NCBI GenBank assembly: GCA_963971575.1
Contig: OZ020625.1
Span: 19,560,829-19,624,828 of the forward strand
Length of the DNA stretch: 64,000 nucleotides
Source: Liopterus haemorrhoidalis
Taxonomy: Eukaryota > Arthropoda > Insecta > Coleoptera > Dytiscidae
Direction of reading: 5' to 3'
Shown here one piece after another: positions 53,710 through 64,000 of this stretch. The stretch's first letter is position 1, and each line of letters starts with the position of its first letter. A program made the translations under genes and the position numbers. Below the pieces are notes generated by a model. The model saw only the letters and a list, made by a program, of their open reading frames with translations. It did not search any database and was not told where the DNA came from.

Positions 53710-54635
53710 CTAATGTCACGAATTCCGATTTTGAGCTCAAGCATAATTGTAATATCACCTCAAATTTAACACGAATACATATAAGTCAAAGTGCAATTGA
53801 AACCGCAATTACTAAACTAGATGTCAGTAAGTCACGTGGCCCGGATGGTATTGATGCACATTTCATCAAAAACTGCTGTTACACCATTTCATACCCTTTA
53901 CAGTTAATCTATAATAAATCTTTAGATAGTGGTATATTTCCTAATATATGGAAAGAGGCCTATGTTTCACCTATTTATAAAAGTGGTAACAAATGCGATG
54001 TCACTAATTATAGACCAATTTCAAAATTATCGATTTTTGGCAAAATTTTAGAGTCATTTGTAAATAAAGCTATTATCAATCATATAACTCCAGCTATTTC
54101 ACCTAACCAGCATGGATTCTTTCCTAAAAGATCAACTTGTACTAACTTATTGAGATATACTGAATTCGTGAACACCGTATTACAAAAGCATTCTCAATTA
54201 GATGTCATTTATACAGATTTTTCTAAGGCATTTGATAAGGTCGACCATGTACTACTATTACAAAAAATAAAAAGCTTTTGTATTACCGATCAAATCTTTA
54301 ATTGGGTAGCTAGCTACCTTTTTGACAGAATACAGTACGTGGCTATAGGTGGATGCAAATCTTTTAAAATACAGGTTTCTTCTGGAGTCCCTCAGGGTTC
54401 TCACATTGGTCCCACTCTGTTTTTAATATTTATAAATGATATTAGTGAAATATTAAATTGTACTCATTTACTGTATGCTGATGATTTGAAACTTTGTTAC
54501 CAAATAGATTGTATCAATGATTGTCAATATTTGCAGACTATGCTTGATCGCCTAAGTAATTGGTGTGTCGCTAACAAATTATTTTTAAACATAAATAAAT
54601 GCTTTATCATTTCCTTTTACAGAAATAAATATATT
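52389..54635 (+). pseudogene. LINE ORF2: endonuclease and RT, cut before the thumb
   Basis: Start taken at MAINIYYQNVRGLRTKTDLF because the endonuclease fold begins there; an upstream Met at 52356 is also in frame. Endonuclease motifs: LTETWLPDSIH, IIIGDYNLPEVEWG (about residue 150), SILDLVLSN, DKFHPPLIIEFE. RT motifs: SKSRGPDGIDAHFIKN, SPIYKSGNKCDVTNYRPIS, QHGFFPKRSTCTNLL, IYTDFSKAFDKVDH (about 610), SSGVPQGSHIGPTLFLIFIN and HLLYADDLKLCYQ (about 695). The frame then runs into satellite sequence at 54636 and stops at 54668. An Asn tract of about 18 residues from a (AAT)n expansion lies between the domains. It is open throughout but truncated, so probably inactive. Confidence 0.9.
53652..53705 (+). 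repeat. (AAT)n microsatellite inside ORF2
   Basis: About 18 AAT triplets in frame encode a poly-Asn run in the linker between endonuclease and RT. Confidence 0.95.
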
Positions 54636-55060
54636 GTCAATATACTCTTACAAATGCAACATATTTAAACATAATTTATAGTATTTTTAATAAGAGGATC
54701 TCTTTTACCGTAGTAAACATTTAAAAATATCAAAATAAAATATATTCAAAACCACTTGCCTGTAATACCTTATTAGCAATATTACAGGAAATATATATGT
54801 GTCACCTCGAATTTTTTACCAGTTACGTAGATATAGCACAGAAATCGAACAAAAGTCGAATAAAAAATTTCCCGATATTCAAAGGCGCGCAATTATTTAT
54901 TTCTCTGAAAACCACTAGTCAGCAACACGTTATTAGCAATATTACGGGAAATATAAAATGTGTCACCTTGAATTTTTTACTAGTTACGCACATATAGCAT
55001 AGAAATCGAACAAAAGTCGAATGAAAATTATTTTCATTGGTGTTAAGTTAACGGGTGTTA
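54636..55060 (+). repeat. Foldback/satellite element remainder with about 1.7 monomers
   Basis: ATACTCTTACAAATGCAAC, TTTAAACATAATTTATAG and TTTTAATAAGAGG match 60972-61025. Then come monomers with ATGTGTCACCTCGAATTTTT and TTTCCCGATATTCAAAGGCG, as in the array at 61096-64000. It is the continuation of the copy that begins at 50272. Confidence 0.85.
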
Positions 55061-55111
55061 CGATAGAAACTTCAGAATACCGCCGTTAGATAAGTTTGGG
55101 AAAAAATATTA

Positions 55112-55336
55112 TATAGGTGTATCAGATCACTCGTCCACCCAGTTATTCTCGAAACGCGAAGTGGGAGCAAGTAGACACATAGTCTATAGTCTAGTGGGAG
55201 AAAAAATTATGAACATAGTCTATTCAAAGAATCGGATGATAGTAGTGAACATTTCCGGAACAAACCAGAATTACAGGATATGAGGGACAACTACGATTTT
55301 TTAAATGGTGACGTATGTAGAGTTAGGCATCCTTGA
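55112..55336. repeat. Dispersed repeat X, copy 2
   Basis: Same ordered blocks as at 48126-48335 (GATCACTCGTCCACCCAG to GAGTTAGGCATCCTTGAAT), with an internal tandem duplication of ACATAGTCTAT. Confidence 0.75.
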
Positions 55337-56289
55337 ATAGTTTTTGAAAAATCGACTATGACTTACACATTTTTTACGGTTTAGGAAAATTTTTTTAAAT
55401 TATATTCTTTACAACGATTCTTATGTAAATTATTGATATTATCTGTCTCATTTTGTAATACGGAACTAACAGGAAAAGTTAATTTTTTATGTTGTATATT
55501 GACAATACATTTATAATATTATCATAGTATTGGTTCACACGGATACGCCAAAGTCTGTTTACACCACAACAGTCACCAAAGTAACCAGATCTAGTTTCGT
55601 ATTACAAATTGAGACAGATTATATTTACTATTGATATTTACAAGTGTTCAAAGTTTCTTCCAATTTGTTTAAAACACGGACGCATCTTACTCTTAAGTTA
55701 TGTATAGCTTGGAATATAATACAAAAAATAAAATAATGTGAAGTGTGAATTTTCACACATTTCAGGATTTTGTAGATATTTAACAAGTATAGGAAGCCAA
55801 ATGAATGCTGGATGTAGAATGAATGTAGAATGTAGATGAAGAATATCTTATTGATAAAAACTCTTTTGAAAATCATTTTATTCGTTATTTGTGTACCAAG
55901 GCTTCCATTTTTTTTTTTTTAACTTTATCACTATAAAATTTGCATTAAAAGACCCCGGCGATTTTTTCTATACTTGCTTCGTATCTTAAGTCTTCGTTAA
56001 ATTAATCAGAAATATATTGATAAATGGCTTGTGTAAAAGGTAGGTTATACATCCTCAAATCTGATTTATTTATTTATTTTCCATCAGCCTATTTTCTTCA
56101 AATCTGACTAATTAACATTAATTGAAGTGGCAAATCAAATATATCTAAGGGCTATTGTGTTTTAATTATTTTTAAAATAATTAAAATAGACTTGCTTTAA
56201 TCTTAGTGTCTACTTAAATGGGCCTTAATGAAAATTAATGAAATGGTTGTCAGATTCTTTCAAATGCATCAGTGAGGTAAAAATGCAGT
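55337..56289. other. Intergenic, no gene seen
   Basis: AT-rich with no supported gene. The 82-residue minus-strand frame at 55628-55876 is not recognised. Confidence 0.4.
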
Positions 56290-56304
56290 TTAAGTTTCCT
56301 TTCT

Positions 56305-57000
56305 AGTACTCAGCAGTGGTTCTAGATTGGTATATAATATAACAAAATAAGTTCTTACCATTTCCGGAAATAATAATATTAACTTCGTAGAGTAGTTTAC
56401 ATTTTCACTGCTGTTGAAAAGTTTATGTAAAGGTTTCTCGTATTTGAGACAAATACAACAAATACCTGTTAAAAAGTACATTATATGACAGATTCTTCCA
56501 GCAATTGATATTCTAACCAGGTGGTTAATTAAATAAAAATTCGAATGTAGCAGCCCGTGCATATTATACAACCAGAGGCTAGTAAAATTAGGTACTATTC
56601 TACTTTAGCAAACCCACCTTACTGCGCATGCGTGCAGTGTTGGCAATAGTAAAATGTAATATATCAATTTTAATAATTTAAATTTAATATAAATTTATTA
56701 AATGAGTTTATTTATAAGAAATATAGAAATAAGTAATATTCCCTTAATTTCTACTGTGATTAGAGTTTTAATATATAAATGTAGTTTAAATTTAATTTAA
56801 TATTATTTATTTTTACTTTTTTCTGTTGTAGTGATTTATTATGCATTGTATCGATATTTTAAAAAATTATAATTCAGGTGGACAATGAACTAGCCCTCTG
56901 CACCACCATATTATAAACGTATGCACAATGATACACAATTTTAATTAGGCTAATGTGGGGGGAAAATTAAGTACTGTGCACCTAAAAACAAAGTAATTAG
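56305..57000. repeat. Left arm of a large inverted repeat
   Basis: Blocks TTACCATTTCCGGAAATAAT, TTTCACTGCTGTTGAAAAGT, CAGCAATTGATATTCTAACC, CTTTAGCAAACCCAC and TTAGGTTAGGTTTA occur inverted, in mirrored order, at 58860-59145 and 60463-60745. The arms differ by substitutions and small gaps, so it is old. Confidence 0.85.
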
Positions 57001-57006
57001 GTTAGG

Positions 57007-57011
<5 letters not shown>

Positions 57012-57097
<86 letters not shown>
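57012..57097. repeat. (TA)n microsatellite, left flank of Tc1
   Basis: More than 40 TA dinucleotides; the Tc1 element is inserted in it. The right part of the tract is 58686-58727. Confidence 0.95.
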
Positions 57098-57100
<3 letters not shown>

Positions 57101-58682
57101 CTATGCCAGAAAGTATTAGACCCCCCACGAAATTTTCCATATATAAATTTCTAAGAAAAGTATTGCTATTAATTACTTCCTAGAATCAAAACAACCACAA
57201 TAACAACATTTTGGAAGATATCCGACGATCCTGGAACTACAGGATCATTAGTGGGGGTACAAATTATAAAAACTCGGTAATGCTTCTATATGACAACATT
57301 TGCCTTTGAGCTTTGTATGAACGTTTTGCGCTGTGCTTTTGAAGTTAAACATTTTTTTCATCATTATTATTTAGTGTGCTAATTAATAATGCCAAAAACA
57401 CGTGCATTGAGTGAAGTGGAGAGAAGCCAAATTGTGATTTTGAAGAAGCAAGGACTTTCTATTCATGAAATTGCCAGACAATTAAAATTTTCTCGTTGTG
57501 CTGTGCGAACTACCATTCGACGATTCGAGGAGACTGGATGCTACAAAAGTAAGCTCAGAAGCGGGAAAAAAAAATACAACAGTCAAACAGGATAGAATTT
57601 TGCAACGCATGTCCCTCCGTAATCGCCGGCTATCATCGAAATATCTGTCCAGTCAACTGAATGAACATTATAACTTAAAAAAATTTCCTAGTACCGTGAG
57701 ACAACGCCTCTCTGATGTAGGACTTAGAGGATGCAAGGCAAGATACAAACCATATCTTCCTCCAGCCCATAAAAAGCGACGGCTATTGTGGGCCAGAAAA
57801 TACCAGGATTGGAAAAGTGAACATTGAGCCAAAGTAATATAGATAGACGAACCAAACATAGAGGTGAGTATTGAAACACATGTAAATTACTTGCTCGAAG
57901 TTCCTAATTTTGAAAAATCACAGAATATTAAATTCATTTTAATTTTATTTCTAATGCAGCTTTTTGGTCAACCTGGTGCACAGTTTGTTCGTCGCCGGCC
58001 TGCAGAGGCTTATAAGTCGGAATGTATAATACCTACGGTGAAGTTCGGAGGGGGCAGCATAATGGTTTGGGGCAGTATGGATGCAACTGGAGTCGGAGAA
58101 ATCTCCATATGAGAAGGAAGAATGAACAGCGAACGCTACATCGAAATGCTGGAAGAGAATCTGGAGCCTTCATATTTAAAACTATTCGGCGAAATGACAC
58201 CTAATTACTATATCCAACAAGATAACGCGCCCTGCCATAAATACCGACGTGTTTTACAGTGGTTTAGTGATAGTGAGATTAAAGTTATGGATTGGCCCGC
58301 TCAATCCCCTGATTTATCCCCGATTGAGCACTTATGGACCGTTTTAGAAAGAAAGGTTTCCCAAAATAAGTGTTCCTCGAAAGAGACATTAAAGGAAAGG
58401 ATTATAGCTGAGTGGAATCAATTATCTATATAAATATACCAGAAATTAGTGGCGAGTATGTTCAGACGAATCAAAAGTGTATTTCAAGCAAAAGGAGGAT
58501 TTACGAAATATTGATGTATATTTTTATAAATATATATATTTTTTTAATAACAATATTCTGTTTTTATACTTTGAACCTTATACTATAACTAACAACTAGA
58601 TAATTAAAATTGCCTGTAATATAGACCTGATAATAAATGAAAACTAAATTTTCCTTAGGGGGTCTAATACTTTCTGGCAAGG

Positions 58683-58685
<3 letters not shown>
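57098..58685 (+). mobile_element. Tc1-type transposon, 1588 bp
   Basis: Ends CAGCTATGCCAGAAAGTATT and the inverse of AATACTTTCTGGCAAGGCTG match with two differences over 28 bp, flanked by TA on both sides inside a (TA)n tract. It carries one broken transposase gene. Confidence 0.92.
57389..58433 (+). pseudogene. Tc1 transposase, with an intron-like 96-bp insert
   Basis: The paired HTH region reads ALSEVERSQIVILKKQGLSI and HEIARQLKFSRCAVRTTIRR; after a frameshift near 57560 come RNRRLSSKYLSSQLNEHYN and KKRRLLWARKYQDW. The catalytic part shows IDEPNIE (first Asp), PTVKFGGGSIMVWGSMDATG, IQQDNAPCHK (second Asp) and WPAQSPDLSPIEHLW (Glu, DD34E). Two Trp codons have become stops (57826 and 57838 region) and another stop lies at 58110. 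Between GAG (57863) and CTTTTTGG (57960) lies a GTGAGT...TGCAG segment that interrupts the expected E-LFG join and looks like a real intron. Inactive. Confidence 0.88.

Positions 58686-58727
<42 letters not shown>
58686..58727. repeat. (TA)n microsatellite, right flank of Tc1
   Basis: Continuation of the tract that the Tc1 element split. Confidence 0.9.
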
Positions 58728-58728
<1 letters not shown>

Positions 58729-58859
58729 ATAAAGAATGTATACACTTTACAAAATATAACAACAGCAAGATAAAAGTATAACTACTGAATTACATCCTAC
58801 ACCACACAAACGTTTTTTACACAAACTTTTTTAAGCTTACTTTGAGCTTTTCGGCTTCT

Positions 58860-59145
58860 GCTGTCCTAGACTTTTACTAACTAAACCTAACCTAATCACC
58901 CAGTTTTTAGGTGCACTAAATTATCTTCCCCCTTTTTTAATCTTTAATCGGTTGTGAATGTAATATTATTATTTATTCTTATTATAAAATACCGGAATAT
59001 TAATTTAATTAGATTTATTTAACTGAAAGTTAAGCATTATTATACAAATAATTTTAATTTTAGTTTAAATTTACGTGTTTTAATTTTACTATAGTTGGCA
59101 ACATTGTCTAGTGGGTTTGCTAAAGTACAATAGTGCCTAAAATTA
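58860..59145. repeat. Right arm of the large inverted repeat, inner part
   Basis: TAAACCTAACCTAATCACC, TTTTTAGGTGCAC, and GTGGGTTTGCTAAAGTACAA mirror 56600-57010. Confidence 0.8.
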
Positions 59146-59146
59146 T

Positions 59147-60462
59147 TGGGTTCAACAGCGCTATGAAGTGACACCAGGGCAGTGTTGCCAACTCCGTATA
59201 ATGAAATAATCGTACGCGCGTAGGGACGGGATATTAAAGTAATAAAATTTTAAAAATTAATTTTTATTCACTTATCAATACATTTGAAACAGTGAAACCA
59301 TGGAAATGAATGACATTTATTAAAAATTTGCATACATTTTTACATACTTTGAAGAGAAAAAAATAAATAAATGGGAAATTTTTATCAAGAATGACAATGA
59401 AAAATTATAATGCAATGAAAATGACATTTAATGACAATCAATTTTATCTAGAATTTGCAATGTGAGTATGATTTACAAAGCTTAAAAAAAATTACCAAAA
59501 GTCCGAATCAATAGATAAAAATTAATAGATTTCAAAACCTAGTACCGCCTAAACCTTTGGAATAGCCTATACTATATATTTCAAAATAACAATTAAATTG
59601 TGAGAATAGGTACAATATTATTCAATAAGTAACATCAATAATGAAAAGTTGTGATTTTTTATCCAATATAATTACTATAAATTAATTATTCCATCAAAAA
59701 TCATATCTTTTTCATCAACGTTTTCAAATTTATACATATTGCTATTTAGTTTCTCAAACATATCTTTTCCCGGTTTGAAATTTTGACAAGAACCATGTTT
59801 CTTCACATGCTGACTGAATAAAAAACAACGCCGTTAACTGTGTCTGACTGTTACAAATAATACCTATATAGGGCTTTAAAACGGTTACCTGTAAATCATA
59901 TACATTAACATACTGGATAGGTTTTACATTATATAAAAACATACCAACAACTGGAGTTAACCAAAATTTAAATTCTGGCATCTGCAATCATTCATTTCTA
60001 ATCCCTTGTTCTCTATGCCTATGAACCATTTTTATCTTTTTTGGTGCGGTCGCAGAAGGTGTGCTTTCGCCTTTATCCATTTTATATAATTTACAGTCAA
60101 TTAAAAAAGCAGAAGAGCACTACACTTTATTAAATGGCGACTTATTTAGGTAGACTCGATTCAAATAGAGAAGGATACACGACCGTTACAAAATTGCAGA
60201 AACAAGATAACGCCAGTGGCGGAGACAAATAAAATATTTTTAAACAAAATGGGACAATTAAATAATATTTTTTATTGAATTTGTTAAGGAACGATTTAAA
60301 AGCTATATATTAAACATAAATAAAATGCTGTTTAATATAAATATGTCATTCATAAATGACAGAAGGCAAATTAATTATGAATAGAAAAATAAATATGCCG
60401 AAATAATACAGCACCGCCGCCACCGGCCATTGTCTAGTCCAATATTTTTACTGGCGTCGGGT
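59147..60462. other. Insertion in the right arm, partly ISL2EU-like end
   Basis: It starts TTGGGTTCAACAGCGCTATG, close to the inverse of the end near 40590, and interrupts the right arm of the inverted repeat (the arm resumes at 60463). A 77-residue minus-strand frame (59754-59987) has FWLTPVVGMFLYN and is not recognised. Satisfactory terminal repeats for the whole insertion were not found. Confidence 0.45.
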
Positions 60463-60745
60463 TCTATAATCTGCACGGCACGGACTGTTACATATCGAAT
60501 TTTTATTTAATAAACTATCTGGTTAGAATATCAATTGTTGGAAGAATCTCCAGTATAATGTACTTTTTAACAGGTATTTGTTGTATCTGTCTCAAACATA
60601 AGAAATCTTTACGTAAACTTTTCAACAGCAGTGAAAATGTAAACTACTATTCCAGGTTAATATTATTATTTCCGGAAATGGTAAGAACTTAATTTGTTAT
60701 AATATTTACTTATCTAGAGCCACTGCTAAGTGATACAACGGAAAG
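60463..60745. repeat. Right arm of the large inverted repeat, outer part
   Basis: TATAATCTGCACGG, GGTTAGAATATCAATTG, CTTTTCAACAGCAGTGAAAA and ATTATTTCCGGAAATGGTAA mirror 56310-56590. Confidence 0.85.
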
Positions 60746-60846
60746 TTAAACTACATTTCTACCTCAATGATGCATTTGAAAGAAAGTAGCAACCATTTCA
60801 TTTATTTTGGTTAAGTCCCATTTAGACATTAAATGTAAACAAATCT

Positions 60847-61095
60847 AAGCCATGTCAAGTTAGCCATGGATCCAGCCAGCCACTAATCAGCACGGCACGG
60901 TAAATACAGCGGACCAAATCAAGTACCGCTGTTGGATAAACTGCATGGTTTTTACAGATAATGTCAAGTTACTCTTAAAAATGCCACATAATTAAACATA
61001 ATTAATATTATTTTTAATAAACGAATCTGTTTTACCATAATAAACATTTAAAAATATATTTTTTTTTTAAATTCAAAACCACTTGCCTCTGCATT
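60847..61095 (+). repeat. Terminal and subterminal region of a satellite-carrying foldback element
   Basis: AAGCCATGTCAAGTTAGCC, CAGCCACTAATCAGCACGG, GCGGACCAAATCAAGTACC and GTTGGATAAACTGCATGG match the ends at 33960-34060 and 50272-50371. The subterminal part (60970-61095) matches 54641-54780. The array follows directly. Confidence 0.85.
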
Positions 61096-64000
61096 ACGTT
61101 ATTAGCAATATTACGGGAAATATAAAATGTGTCACCTTGAATTTTTTACCAATTATGTAGATATAGAATAGAAATCGAACAAAAGTCGAAGGAAAAATTT
61201 CCCGATATTCAGAGGCGCGCAATTAATTTTTTTCTCTCAAAACCACTGGCCAGGAACACGTTTTTCGAAATATTACGGGAAATATAAAATGTGTCACCTT
61301 GAATTCTTTACCAATTATGTAGATACAGAATAGAAAACGAATAAAAGTCGAATGAAAAATTTCCCGATATTCAGAGGCGCGCAATTAATTTTTTTCTCTC
61401 AAAACCACTGGCCAGGAACACGTTTTTCGAAATATTACGGGAAATATAAAATGTGTCACCTTGAATTCTTTACCAATTATGTAGATACAGAATAGAAAAC
61501 GAATAAAAGTCGAATGAAAAATTTCCCGATATTCAGAGGCGCGCATTAATTTTTTTCTCTCAAAACCACTGGCCAGCAACACGTTTTTGCAAATATTACG
61601 GGAAATATAAAATGTGTCACCTTGAATTTATTACCAATTATGTAGATATAGAATAGAAATCGAACAAAAGTAAAATGAAAAATTTCCCGATATTCAGAGG
61701 CGTGCAATTATTTTTTTCTCAAAACCACTGGCCAGCAACACGTTTTTGGAAATATTACGGGAAATATAAAATGTGTCACCTTGAATTCTTTACCAATTAT
61801 GTACATACAGAATAGAAAACGAACAAAAGTCAAATGAAAAATTTCCCGATATTCAGAGGCGCGCAATTAATTTTTTTCTTTCAAAACCACTGGCCAGCAA
61901 CACGTTTTTGGAAATATTACGGGAAATATAAAATGTGTCACCTTGAATACATTACCAATTATGTAGATATAGAATAGAAATCGAACAAAAGTAAAATGAA
62001 AAATTTCCCGATATTCAGAGGCGCGCAATTAATTTTTTTCTTTCAAAACCACTGGCCAGCAACACGTTTTTGGAAATATTACGGGAAATATAAAATGTGT
62101 CACCTTGAATTCATTACCAATTATGTAGATATAGAATAGAAATCGAACAAAAGTAAAATGAAAAATTTCCCGATATTCAGAGGCGCGCAATTAATTTTTT
62201 TCTTTCAAAACCACTGGCCAGCAACACGTTTTTGGAAATATTACGGGAAATATAAAATGTGTCACTTTGAATTCTTTACCAATTATGTACATACAGAATA
62301 GAAATCGAACAAAAGTAAAATGAAAAATTTCCCGATATTCAGAGGCGTGCAATTAATTTTTTTCTCTCAAAACCACTGGCCAGCAACACGTTTTTGGAAA
62401 TATTACGGGAAATATAAAATGTGTCACCTTGAATTCTTTACCAATTATGTAGATATAGAATAGAAATCGAACAAAAGTAAAATGAAAAATTTCCCGATAT
62501 TCAGAGGCGTGCAATTATTTTTTTCTCTCAAAACCACTGGCCAGCAACACGTTTTTGGAAATATTACGGGAAATATAAAATGTATCACCTTGAATTCTTT
62601 ACCAATTATGTACATACAGAATAGAAATCGAACAAAAGTAAAATGAAACATTTCCCGATATTCAGAGGCGTGCAATTAATATTTTTCTCTCAAAACCACT
62701 GGCCAGCAACACGTTTTTGGAAATTTTACGGGAAATATAAAATGTGTCACCTTGAATTCTTTACCAATTATGTAGATACAGAATAGAAAACGAACAAAAG
62801 TCGAATGAAAAATTTCCCGATATTCAGAGGCGCGCAATTAATTTTTTTCTTTCAAAACCACTGGCCAGCAACACGTTTTTGGAAATATTACGGGAATTAT
62901 AAAATGTGTCACCTTGAATTCTTTACCAATTATGTAGATATAGAATAGAAATCGAACAAAAGTAAAATGAAACATTTCCCGATATTCAGAGGCGTGCAAT
63001 TAATATTTTTCTCTCAAAACCACTGGCCAGCAACACGTTTTTGGAAATTTTACGGGAAATATAAAATGTGTCACCTTGAATTCTTTACCAATTATGTAGA
63101 TACAGAATAGAAAACGAACAAAAGTCGAATGAAAAATTTCCCGATATTCAGAGGCGCGCAATTAATTTTTTTCTTTCAAAACCACTGGCCAGCAACACGT
63201 TTTTGGAAATATTACGGGAAATATAAAATGTGTCACCTTGAATTCATTACCAATTATGTAGATATAGAATAGAAATCGAACAAAAGTAAAATGAAAAATT
63301 TCCCGATATTCAGAGGCGCGCAATTAATTTTTTTCTCTCAAAACCACTGGCCAGGAACACGTTTTTCGAAATATTACGGGAAATATAAAATGTGTCACCT
63401 TGAATTCTTTACCAATTATGTAGATACAGAATAGAAAACGAATAAAAGTCGAATGAAAAATTTCCCGATATTCAGAGGCGCGCAATTAATTTTTTTCTCT
63501 CAAAACCACTGGCCAGGAACACGTTTTTCGAAATATTACGGGAAATATAAAATGTGTCACCTTGAATTCTTTACCAATTATGTAGATACAGAATAGAAAA
63601 CGAATAAAAGTCGAATGAAAAATTTCCCGATATTCAGAGGCGCGCAATTAATTTTTTTCTCTCAAAACCACTGGCCAGGAACACGTTTTTCGAAATATTA
63701 CGGGAAATATAAAATGTGTCACCTTGAATTCTTTACCAATTATGTAGATACAGAATAGAAAACGAATAAAAGTCGAATGAAAAATTTCCCGATATTCAGA
63801 GGCGCGCAATTATTTTTTTTCTCTCAAAACCACTGGCCAGCAACACGTTTTTGCAAATATTACGGGAAATATAAAATGTGTCACCTTGAATTTATTACCA
63901 ATTATGTAGATATAGAATAGAAATCGAACAAAAGTAAAATGAAAAATTTCCCGATATTCAGAGGCGCGCAATTAATTTTTTTCTCTCAAAACCACTGGCC
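61096..64000 (+). repeat. Tandem satellite array, 162-bp monomer, at least 18 copies
   Basis: The phrase CAGAGGCG occurs at 61210, 61372, 61534, 61695, 61854, 62016 and so on to 63959, a period of 162 bp (159-162). Two monomer variants differ at GTCGAATG/GTAAAATG, at GATACAG/GATATAG and at the GGAACACG/GCAACACG join. The array continues past the window end. Short reading frames on both strands are by-products of the period being divisible by three. Confidence 0.97.

Larger units (their letters stand above)
50372..54635 (-). mobile_element. LINE (jockey/CR1-like) with inverted 5' part: twin-primed insertion
   Basis: From left: a (TTTA)n tail (50371-50392), the 3' end and ORF2 C-terminus on the minus strand (to about 50940), then 5' UTR, ORF1 and ORF2 on the plus strand to 54635, where ORF2 is cut. 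This is exactly the layout that twin priming gives: 3' part in one orientation, 5' part inverted. The flanks on both sides are consecutive parts of one foldback/satellite element (compare 60960-60985), so it is a single insertion. About 130 residues of ORF2 are missing at the inversion. Confidence 0.8.

Noticed and set aside
54797..54997. 66-residue plus-strand protein
   Set aside because: Satellite monomer read in frame; same sequence as in the non-coding array.
59754..59987. 77-residue minus-strand protein as a gene
   Set aside because: No motif, no splice partner and no second copy in the window to support coding; left as unrecognised.
61385..62675. Minus-strand proteins of 65 and 76 residues
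   Set aside because: Satellite translations with the same period as the array.
61096..64000. CRISPR-like direct repeat array
   Set aside because: Repeats are contiguous 162-bp monomers without unique spacers, in a eukaryotic transposon context.

Overview
The window is AT-rich eukaryotic DNA dominated by transposable elements, almost certainly from an insect. The pointers are a spliced zinc-finger gene with an arthropod-type ZAD half-domain, GT-AG introns, Penelope-like, hAT, Tc1/mariner, ISL2EU-like and several LINE families, and decayed fragments of a non-muscle myosin heavy chain. The order is not certain; a hemipteran-like genome is only a guess. One 200-base assembly gap lies at 11130-11329. 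Only one locus looks like a host gene: the ZAD-C2H2 zinc-finger gene on the minus strand, 42442-48112, with its 5' exon(s) not found.

Layout. 1-7.8 kb: a THAP/DDE-type transposase on the minus strand is cut into three pieces by a 5'-truncated LINE (563-3654) and an apparently intact Penelope-like element (3684-6956); both insertions leave target-site duplications. 8-14.8 kb: small MITEs, a THAP-type fragment with an intron, a dead mariner, a SINE head and a Harbinger-like MITE. 14.8-24.9 kb: a gene-poor mosaic of diverged repeat units with two hAT MITEs and myosin exon relics. 26.6-30.3 kb: a hAT transposon carrying two further hAT-type insertions, all three with 8-bp target duplications. 31.7-39.4 kb: an ISL2EU-like transposon with a THAP transposase gene facing a spliced, intact SWIM-YqaJ nuclease gene; the transposase gene is broken by a 2.5-kb foldback element built from 162-bp satellite monomers. 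39.4-40.6 kb: a deletion derivative keeping only a SWIM exon. 40.7-42.4 kb: an I-clade LINE with RNase H. 42.4-48.1 kb: the zinc-finger gene. 48.7-49.5 kb: a short THAP-carrying derivative of the transposon family seen at the left edge. 50.3-55.1 kb: a LINE with PHD-type ORF1 and EN-RT ORF2, apparently inserted by twin priming into a copy of the foldback/satellite element. 56.3-60.7 kb: a large inverted repeat with a dead Tc1 element at its centre. 60.8-64.0 kb: a long 162-bp satellite array starting with the same terminal sequence as the foldback element and running off the window.

The most interesting theme is the relation between the foldback transposon and the satellite. The same 162-bp monomer and the same terminal sequence occur at 33.9-36.5, 50.3/54.6-55.1 and 60.8-64.0 kb, so a mobile element appears to seed satellite arrays. 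The second theme is the ISL2EU-like family: four related loci in different stages of decay, one still holding an intact three-exon SWIM-YqaJ gene.
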